Origin: Nocardia sp.
GTDB taxonomy: Bacteria; Actinomycetota; Actinomycetes; Mycobacteriales; Mycobacteriaceae
NCBI RefSeq assembly: GCF_025465275.1
Contig: NZ_JAODNK010000048.1
Location: 1-60,345, forward strand
Reading direction: 5' to 3'
Length of the DNA stretch: 60,345 bases
Part shown: positions 54,778-60,345 of the stretch, one piece after another
Position numbering within the stretch: position 1 is the first letter of the stretch
How the letters are laid out: each line of letters begins with the position of its first letter
Made by a program: the position numbers and the translations under genes
Notes under the pieces: model-generated
Told to the model about the DNA's origin: nothing
What the model saw: only the letters and a program-made list of their open reading frames with translations
Database searches by the model: none

Positions 54778-55215
54778 ATGGAACTGAAACGAGTTGCAGT
54801 TTTGTCGACCACGGTGGCGGCGGCCCTCGTCGCCAGCTCGGGAATCGCTGCGGCAGAGGCGGATTACGCCATCACCCCGAAGGAGGCGATGGCTCGCGCC
54901 TATATCGACGCCCTGGTATCGCACGATGCCGGCGCGGTGAAGTTCACGCCCGATGCGACGCGCGTCGAGGCGGGGCTGCAGACCGGTTACTCCGGACCGC
55001 AATTGACGGAGGATCTCAATCACGGCGTGCAGTATTCGGTGATCCAGGGCATCCACGATCTTCATATGTCGCAGTCCGGGGATGTGGTGACGACCCGCTA
55101 TCTGCTCGACTCCGGCATCCTCGGGGTGCGGCTGGCAACGGTGGACATCACCGAAACCTTCGTCATTCCGGACGATTCGATCAAGACCATCGTCGCCACC
55201 ATCGTGCCCGCATAG
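54778..55215 (+). CDS. Secreted protein, possible NTF2-like fold
   Basis: 145 residues. A Sec signal peptide (KRVAVLSTTVAAALVASSGIAAA) ends near residue 27. The mature part (YAITPKEAMARAYIDALVSHDAGAVKFTPDATRVEAGLQTG to TFVIPDDSIKTIVATIVP) looks like a small secreted cone-shaped domain as in DUF8021/SnoaL-like proteins. Family identity is tentative. Expressed alone. Confidence 0.75.
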   Translation: MELKRVAVLSTTVAAALVASSGIAAAEADYAITPKEAMARAYIDALVSHDAGAVKFTPDATRVEAGLQTGYSGPQLTEDLNHGVQYSVIQGIHDLHMSQSGDVVTTRYLLDSGILGVRLATVDITETFVIPDDSIKTIVATIVPA

Positions 55216-55262
55216 CCCGTATCGGCACTCGCGCACAGGACTACACTCGAGGCATGCCGGCG

Positions 55263-56078
55263 ATGAGGACGATCGTGATCACCGGCGGCACCGATGGGAT
55301 CGGCCGCTACCTCGCTCAGGCGTATGCCGAGCGCGGTGACCGGGTTGTGGTGATCGGCCGAAATGCCGAGAAGGGCAAGGCCTTTCTGGAGCGAGCAGGC
55401 GCACACGGGGTGTTCCTGCCCGCCGACCTCGGCTCACTCGCACAGAATCGGGCCGTCCTGGACGAGTTGCGGTCGAGCTTTCCGGTGATCGACGCACTGG
55501 TGTTGTGCGCCAGATTCTTTCGCTCCGACCGCGCCGAGACCGAGGACGGCATCGAGGCGACCTTCGCGCACTTCTATCTCAGCCGCTTCCTGTTCGGCCA
55601 TGAACTCCACGACAATTTGGAGCGCGCCGCCCGGCCGGTCATCGTCAATGTGGCGGGCCCGGGCGGCGATCTCTCCGCGGTGTCCTGGAACGATATTCAG
55701 CTCACCCAGCACTACACCGGCGGCGGCGCCCTCGGCCAGGGCGGCAAGCTCAACGATCTGCTCGGCGTCGCCTTCGTGCAGCAGTATCCCACCGGCAAGA
55801 CCCGCTATGTGCTGGTCCACCCCGGCGTCACCGCCACCGCGCAGACCGGCGACTACGACCGCGCCACCCAGCTGATGGTGGAGAACCTGCGGCGCTACGG
55901 CAAACCCATTCCGGTCGCCGCCGCCCCCATCTTCGAACTGGTCGACAATCCACCCGCCGATCCGCTGACCGCTGTCATCGAGGGCAGGCGAATCAATGTG
56001 ACCGGCCGGGCTTTCGACCCCGCGGCAGCCCGCACTCTCGACGCGCTCACCCGCGAATTCATCGCCCCTCGGCCCTGA
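55263..56078 (+). CDS. Short-chain dehydrogenase/reductase
   Basis: 271 residues. The cofactor loop GGTDGIG is at the N-terminus (MRTIVITGGTDGIGRYLA), the catalytic pair is Tyr and Lys in QQYPTGK, and the Ser-region strand VNVAGPGG is atypical since no clear Ser occupies the usual place. The ATG at 55263 fits homologues and has GAGG 10 nt upstream; ATG 55254 is possible. Resembles retinol-dehydrogenase-like SDRs. Convergent with the DUF445 gene. Confidence 0.88.
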   Translation: MRTIVITGGTDGIGRYLAQAYAERGDRVVVIGRNAEKGKAFLERAGAHGVFLPADLGSLAQNRAVLDELRSSFPVIDALVLCARFFRSDRAETEDGIEATFAHFYLSRFLFGHELHDNLERAARPVIVNVAGPGGDLSAVSWNDIQLTQHYTGGGALGQGGKLNDLLGVAFVQQYPTGKTRYVLVHPGVTATAQTGDYDRATQLMVENLRRYGKPIPVAAAPIFELVDNPPADPLTAVIEGRRINVTGRAFDPAAARTLDALTREFIAPRP

Positions 56079-56082
56079 CCGT

Positions 56083-57357
56083 TCACACGGGGAAGATCGC
56101 CAGGTGGATCAGGCCGCCGACCACACCGAGGGCAGCGCCGTGGACGAACAGCAGCCATTCGTCCTGTCGGGTGGCCGAGCGCAGCAGGTCGACAAAATCG
56201 CGGCGGTCCAGCGTGCGCATCTGCGTAGCCACGAAGTCGCGAATGCGGACGGTTTGCGTGGACAGGAAGCTGGGGTCGGCGAATGCCACCTTGGCCAGAC
56301 TCATGAGCTCCGGGGCCGCATCGGATTTGATCTGGTCGTAGCCGGAGCGGCCCAGCGAGAAGCGCACCGCCGGCTTGGCCTGCCCCGCCGCCTTGTCGAT
56401 GGAGGCCCCGAGCACCGATTCGAGCATGGCCGCGGTGCGATCCGAGCGCGGTCCGGTGAGCAGTTCGCGGGCCAGATTGCGCGGCGTCATCACCTCACCG
56501 GCAATGATTTCGGCATAGCCGTCCGCGATCTCATTGCGGCGCTTGAGGAGTAGCCCCTGCCGCCACGGCACCCACCACTTCGGGTGCAGCGGTTCGTAGA
56601 TCATGGTGATGCCGACCCAGTTCACGACATAGCCGATGATCACGCCGCCCAGCGGCAGGATCCACCAGTACGGCCAGTTGTAGAGGATCGCGACGAGCAC
56701 GAAGCCCATCGGATAGCCGAAGTAGAAGCCGAAATTCTGCATGAATCGCAGTTCGGAGGCGGCGATCTCGCGGAAGATGCGGTTGATCAGCCGGGGATGC
56801 TCGGTAAGGTGGCGGATCGTCATCCACTTGGGGTCGATCAGCTCCTCGATATGTTCGCCGATCGTGGTGGTGATGGTGTGCGCGCTCTCGGGGAGTTGAT
56901 CCGCGACACGGCGATATACCAGCTCCTGCGCGGGTTCGGGCAGGTTGAACCACAATTGCGGATTTCGCCGCTCCATCACCCGAGCCACCATGGCCGGAAT
57001 CTGCGGCCGGGTCAGCTGTACCAGCTGATCGGCAATGCTGTCCGGATCCAGCTCCCGATAGAAGTCGGACATATTGCCGAGCTTGGACAAGCCTTTGTCG
57101 ACGGCAATGCTGGCCATTTTCTCGGCCCGCGACGGCACAATCCCCTGCCAGCCGATCCGCCCGTCGTGCGACAGCAGCGGCAGCACCTGAATCCGGCGCG
57201 GCAGATACGGAAACACCCACTTCAGCCCCGGCAGCCGGAACCCGTGAAACTTGATGGGCTCGAACAACATCAGAATGCCGGTCCAGTTGGTGATGTACCC
57301 GATAACGCCGGTGAACAGCGGAATGGAGATCAACTCGAGCACTAGTCGACGATCCAC
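56083..57357 (-). CDS. DUF445 membrane protein
   Basis: 424 residues. It has a membrane helix at each end (LVLELISIPLFTGVIGYITNWTGI; FVHGAALGVVGGLIHLAIF) and two more in the middle (FGYPMGFVLVAILYNWPYWWILPLGGVIIGYVVNWVGI). The repeated element GYITNW/GYVVNWVGI followed by MLFEP/MIYEP marks two related DUF445 halves. Function unknown. The start is GTG at 57357. Confidence 0.88.
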   Translation of the reverse strand: MDRRLVLELISIPLFTGVIGYITNWTGILMLFEPIKFHGFRLPGLKWVFPYLPRRIQVLPLLSHDGRIGWQGIVPSRAEKMASIAVDKGLSKLGNMSDFYRELDPDSIADQLVQLTRPQIPAMVARVMERRNPQLWFNLPEPAQELVYRRVADQLPESAHTITTTIGEHIEELIDPKWMTIRHLTEHPRLINRIFREIAASELRFMQNFGFYFGYPMGFVLVAILYNWPYWWILPLGGVIIGYVVNWVGITMIYEPLHPKWWVPWRQGLLLKRRNEIADGYAEIIAGEVMTPRNLARELLTGPRSDRTAAMLESVLGASIDKAAGQAKPAVRFSLGRSGYDQIKSDAAPELMSLAKVAFADPSFLSTQTVRIRDFVATQMRTLDRRDFVDLLRSATRQDEWLLFVHGAALGVVGGLIHLAIFPV

Positions 57358-57476
57358 GCACGGCCTTTCGGATCAGCGGCCTGCCGGACCGGAGACTCTC
57401 TTTGCAAGATTACGTGCATGATCGCCGCCATATACGCATTCCGGCACACCACACGCCCGACCGCTACCGTGATCGT

Positions 57477-58373
57477 ATGGCTGAATCCACCGGTGCCGTC
57501 CTTTCCGAGCCGCCTGCCCTACCCGGAGTCCGACGGTCGTTCGTCGAAGCGCGAGGCGTCCGATTCCACGTGACCGAGAGCGGCGACCCCGACGGACGGC
57601 CGGTCCTGCTGCTGCACGGATGGCCGCAACACCACTACGCGTACCGCGATCTACTGGCGGATCCGCCTGCGGGCCTGCGCATCATCGCGCCCGACCTGCC
57701 CGGCTACGGCTGGTCCGGTCCCCCGCCGCACCGCTGGGCCAAGGAGGACGTGGCCTCGGATCTGTTCGCGCTGCTCGACGAGCTGGGTATCGAACGAGTG
57801 CTCCTCGGCGGCCACGACTGGGGCGCGTTCATCGGATACCGCATGGTGCTGCGCGAGCCGGACCGATTCTCCGGATACCTCGCGATGAATATGGCGCACC
57901 CCTGGGTACCGACCCGGGTCGTCTCCCGGCAGCTGTGGCGGTTCCTGACCTACCAGCCCCTGATCGCCATCGCCGGTGTCCCCGTACAGCAGCGAACCGG
58001 CTTCCTGGAATGGCTGATCCGCTCCGCCATGACCGATCGCAACGCCGTAAGCCCGGAGGTAGTCCAGATCTTCGCCGACCGCTTCCGCGATCCGGTGTGC
58101 GCCCGAGCGGCAACCGACACCTACCGGACGTTCTGGTTGAAAGAGATCCCCGCTACTGCGCGCAACCCCGAGCGCCGCCGCGCAACAGTCCCGATCCGAG
58201 CCCTCTTCGGAATCAACGATGCGGCCGTTCACTTTTCACTCGCCGACCCCGCCACCGCACGATCCGACGACTACACCTTCGAAGGCGTCACCGGCTGCGG
58301 CCACTTCATCGTCGACGAACGCCCAGAGCTGGTGCGAGCACGGCTGATCGACCTCGCCGCGAGCACCAAGTAG
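57477..58373 (+). CDS. Alpha/beta hydrolase, epoxide-hydrolase-like
   Basis: 298 residues. The oxyanion motif is HGWPQHH, the nucleophile is Asp in GGHDWGA, as in epoxide hydrolases and haloalkane dehalogenases, and the terminal His lies in GCGHFIVDERPE. The ATG at 57477 fits; the frame extends to 57402 without a ribosome site. The C-terminus overlaps the 3' end of the convergent GerW-like gene by about 100 bp. Substrate unknown. Confidence 0.87.
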   Translation: MAESTGAVLSEPPALPGVRRSFVEARGVRFHVTESGDPDGRPVLLLHGWPQHHYAYRDLLADPPAGLRIIAPDLPGYGWSGPPPHRWAKEDVASDLFALLDELGIERVLLGGHDWGAFIGYRMVLREPDRFSGYLAMNMAHPWVPTRVVSRQLWRFLTYQPLIAIAGVPVQQRTGFLEWLIRSAMTDRNAVSPEVVQIFADRFRDPVCARAATDTYRTFWLKEIPATARNPERRRATVPIRALFGINDAAVHFSLADPATARSDDYTFEGVTGCGHFIVDERPELVRARLIDLAASTK

Positions 58374-58642
58374 GCGGCAATCGCGGTCACCGGCAGGACC
58401 ACACGGGCCCAGTTGTCACCGATCGAACGGTAACGCGCTGTGCCGTTACGGATCTCGATGAAGCCCAGCGGCCGTACGTCGACACCTCCGCCGACGCCGC
58501 CCGGCGCACCAGCGAATCCGACGGCTGCCCGGGCGACAGGGATGACGGTTGTGCCGTCGGCTGTGACTGGAGCGCCGAAAACGGCTGTTGCGGAGGCGTT
58601 TTCACCGATCAAGGCCGCGAGTTGTTCTTGCGACGGCTGCAT
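58271..58642 (-). CDS. GerW/YtfJ-like small protein with a C-terminal membrane helix
   Basis: 123 residues. TAVFGAPVTADGTTVIPVARAAVGFAGAPGG-VGGGVDVRPLGFIEIRNG resembles the GerW (YtfJ) spore-protein domain found in many non-sporulating actinobacteria. A hydrophobic helix (VVLPVTAIAAYLVLA) follows. The last 25 residues lie within the 3' end of the hydrolase gene and may be a read-through tail. The ATG at 58642 has GGAGGGCC upstream. Confidence 0.6.
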   Translation of the reverse strand: MQPSQEQLAALIGENASATAVFGAPVTADGTTVIPVARAAVGFAGAPGGVGGGVDVRPLGFIEIRNGTARYRSIGDNWARVVLPVTAIAAYLVLAARSISRARTSSGRSSTMKWPQPVTPSKV

Positions 58643-58683
58643 GGCTGTGGCCCTCCGTAGGTGTTGAGGTGTTCGGGATCGAG

Positions 58684-58752
58684 GCTAGCAAAGAACAAAA
58701 AGACAAGGACGCCTGGACGAGAAGAAGAGAAAACGAAAAAGAACAAAACGGG
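58684..58752. other. Purine-rich, AT-rich tract
   Basis: The 69 bases between the GerW-like gene and the DUF222 promoter are strongly purine-biased on the + strand (runs such as AAAGAACAAAAAGACAAGG and GAAGAAGAGAAAACGAAAAAG) in a genome that is otherwise very GC-rich. No ORF is supported here. A candidate -10 box TAGAAT (58811-58816) for the next gene lies 60 bases further on. Confidence 0.75.
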
Positions 58753-58822
58753 AATCTGAATATCCTTATATCACAACACAATTCGCCTTTCCGGGCCTAT
58801 TCTGTGGCGGTAGAATAGAGGT

Positions 58823-60345
58823 ATGAATTCGGGGGGAGAAACCGTAAACGCCGATAGTGCGCACGCACTGTCGGTGGCGGTCGATGACCTCCTGAACGCG
58901 TCGCTGGTTCCGTTGCAGGATGATGAATTCATCGCGGTGATGCGGGAAGTGGAAACGTGTAAGCGCAAGCTCGAGGCCGTGCAAACCCGGTTCGTCGTGG
59001 AAACCACCACCCGTGGTCTGGCCCAGCGTGGCGGGGTCGCCACCCCGAAAGTGTTTCTGCGCCAAACCCTGGGCATCTCCCGCGCCGACGCCGCGTCCCG
59101 GGTGAACATCGCCGTCGAAACCGGGCCGCGCATCGTCTCCGGCGTCGAACTCGAACCCACCCTCGCCCACGTCGCCCGAGCCCACCGTGAGGGGGTGATC
59201 GGGGTCGATCACGTGCGGCGGATCATGACGGTCATGAACCGCCTGCCCGGTTGTCTCGACGCCGATGTGCGTGAAGCCACGGAGTTGCAATTGACCGAGT
59301 TCGCCCCCACCGGGTACCCCGAAGGGTTGCCGGTCATGGGGGAAGTGCTGCTCGCGGGTCTGGATCCGGACGGCACGTTGAGCACCGATGCCGATCGTGA
59401 GCGGATGCGCGGGCTGACCCTGGGTGCCGAACGTGCGGATGGGATGTCTCCGTTCGTGGGTGAGATCAACCGGAAGCTGCGCTCGGTCCTGGAGCCGATG
59501 TTCGCGAAGCTGGCCCGCCCGGGCATGTGCAATGCGAAGGACCCGGAAAGTCCGTGGGTCGCTGATCACAAGCTCACCGCTCAGGAGTTGGCGGTGTGTG
59601 CCGAACGTGACACCCGTACTCCGGCGCAGCGTAATCATGATGCGTTGCTGGCGTTTTTGCGTCCGGAGTTCGGTGGTGTGAAGAAGCTCGGTAAGCATCG
59701 TGGCTTGCCGGTGTCGGCGATCGTCACCATGGGTTTGGCTGATCTGGAAGCGCGGGCGGGTGTAGCGACGACGGCGTCGGGTGGGATCGTGTCGATCCCG
59801 GAAGCTCTCGAGTTGGCGGCGAAGTCCAGCAAGTATCTCGCGGTGCTGAATCCGGTGGGGTTGCCGTTGTATCTGGGTCGTGGCGACCGCCGGGCCGACC
59901 TCGAGCTCGCCGCGCGCGCATCCGGCACCGAGTGTGACTCCCAGTCCGCGCTTCCCGGCGACGAGGCTCGCCCCGCCAGCTCCGAGCACGGGCCCGGTCC
60001 TGCCGGTTCCGGCCGCGAGGTTCGCTCATCCGAAACCGCGCGCAACTCCCGGTCGGCGAACCTCGGCTACGGCCCGCGACCCGCCCGCCTCGTCTACGGT
60101 CCGCGTTCGGCTGATCCCGATCAGGGTCCCCGACGGGCCGGTCCCGACTGCGACCTGCGCTCATCCAGCACCGAATCCGACACCGGCGCAGCGATCCCCA
60201 GCGGCGACGCCTGCCCCGACGGTCCCGAACACGGTCCGGGTTCAGCCAGCTCCGAGCATGGTCCGGGTTCGGTCAGCTCCGACCAGGAACCCCGGTTGGC
60301 CAGTCCCGCACAACGACTGGCACTCATCGCCTCGGAGAAGGGCTG
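58823..60345 (+). CDS. DUF222/13E12-type HNH endonuclease-like protein, 3'-truncated by the window edge
   Basis: The frame is open from ATG 58823 to the window end, 507 codons so far. The DUF222 domain runs from about residue 10 to 350 (for example LETCKRKLEAVQTRFVVETTTRGLA-like helices, GISRADAASRVNIA, GEVLLAGLDPDGTLSTD). The HNH nuclease domain should follow at the edge, after ALIASEKG. Between LYLGR (about 59880) and RLASPAQRLAL (60294) lies about 410 bp of repeat-rich, acidic/Gly/Pro sequence absent from the usual contiguous motif. GAGG precedes the ATG. Such genes are often multicopy and mark REP13E12-like sites. Confidence 0.85.
   Translation, partial: MNSGGETVNADSAHALSVAVDDLLNASLVPLQDDEFIAVMREVETCKRKLEAVQTRFVVETTTRGLAQRGGVATPKVFLRQTLGISRADAASRVNIAVETGPRIVSGVELEPTLAHVARAHREGVIGVDHVRRIMTVMNRLPGCLDADVREATELQLTEFAPTGYPEGLPVMGEVLLAGLDPDGTLSTDADRERMRGLTLGAERADGMSPFVGEINRKLRSVLEPMFAKLARPGMCNAKDPESPWVADHKLTAQELAVCAERDTRTPAQRNHDALLAFLRPEFGGVKKLGKHRGLPVSAIVTMGLADLEARAGVATTASGGIVSIPEALELAAKSSKYLAVLNPVGLPLYLGRGDRRADLELAARASGTECDSQSALPGDEARPASSEHGPGPAGSGREVRSSETARNSRSANLGYGPRPARLVYGPRSADPDQGPRRAGPDCDLRSSSTESDTGAAIPSGDACPDGPEHGPGSASSEHGPGSVSSDQEPRLASPAQRLALIASEKG
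60230..60283. repeat. Two tandem 27-bp coding repeats
   Basis: Two copies of CAYGGTCCGGGTTCRGYC + AGCTCCGAS lie at 60230-60256 and 60257-60283, encoding HGPGSxSSE/D twice. A related SSEHGPG block occurs near 59980. They are part of the insertion in the DUF222/13E12 gene. Confidence 0.85.

Noticed and set aside
58766..59989. A 407-codon minus-strand open frame at the end of the window
   Set aside because: It is antisense to the DUF222 gene, whose + strand frame is protein-like but open to the window edge.

Overview
The window reads as a chromosome segment of a high-GC actinobacterium of the mycolata, most likely Nocardia or a close relative. The basis is the very GC-rich third codon positions, the frequent GTG starts and ATGA/GTGA start-stop overlaps, and the family content: DUF222/13E12 HNH protein, MAB_1171c-type membrane protein, DesA3-like desaturase, secreted LIP-type lipase, DUF445 and DUF5666 proteins, and many TetR/LysR regulators. 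The genus is an inference. No rRNA, tRNA, complete transposon, prophage or CRISPR array was seen.

Layout. 1-4900: PTS sugar-alcohol uptake (the 3' part of ptsI, a mannitol-type EIICBA and a divergent Zn-dependent polyol dehydrogenase with a repeated operator between them). 4900-8210: a YceI remnant, an HSL-type esterase, a TerD protein and a GlcD-type flavoprotein. 8270-19630: the most coherent block. A LysR regulator and a mercaptopyruvate-type sulfurtransferase face an eight-gene run made of a two-component-flavin-type LLM monooxygenase, an acyl-CoA-dehydrogenase-fold monooxygenase, a complete oligopeptide-type ABC importer, a DUF1684 protein and a ketopantoate-reductase-like enzyme. It is probably an organosulfur scavenging operon. 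19660-20990: a 23-bp tandem repeat fused to a truncated DUF4143 ATPase gene, and an uncharacterised HExxH protein. 21000-22820: a cobalamin riboswitch controlling cbtB-cbtA and an odd histidine phosphatase.

22900-28520: an XRE / ImmA-IrrE / MAB_1171c cassette with a frameshifted cytochrome P450 beside it, a GNAT enzyme, a VapBC-type toxin-antitoxin pair and a TetR. 28800-39000: an AfsR/SARP-type regulator, an esterase, a desaturase with a divergent TetR, a paralogous TetR converging on the first, and a two-component system whose kinase has two membrane blocks. 39000-47000: a DUF5666 lipoprotein, a membrane protein and a decaying lipid-hydrolysis/activation island (CocE hydrolase with an in-frame amber codon, acyl-CoA synthetase with a frameshift and an internal deletion, TetR, intact secreted lipase, SGNH hydrolase). 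47000-58640: mostly single genes in divergent or convergent pairs (HxlR with an isochorismatase-like pair, LapA, a GHL13-like protein facing a polysaccharide deacetylase, an SBF symporter facing a LysR, SnoaL, a glutamine amidotransferase, an SDR, DUF445, an epoxide-hydrolase-like enzyme, a GerW-like protein). 58820-end: a DUF222/13E12 HNH gene that runs off the window and carries a repeat-rich insertion inside its conserved motif.

No single locus is proven novel. The best candidates for an undescribed system are the 8.3-19.6 kb organosulfur operon and the XRE/ImmA/MAB_1171c/P450 cassette. Functional statements below rest on motif recognition by eye; no database search was run.
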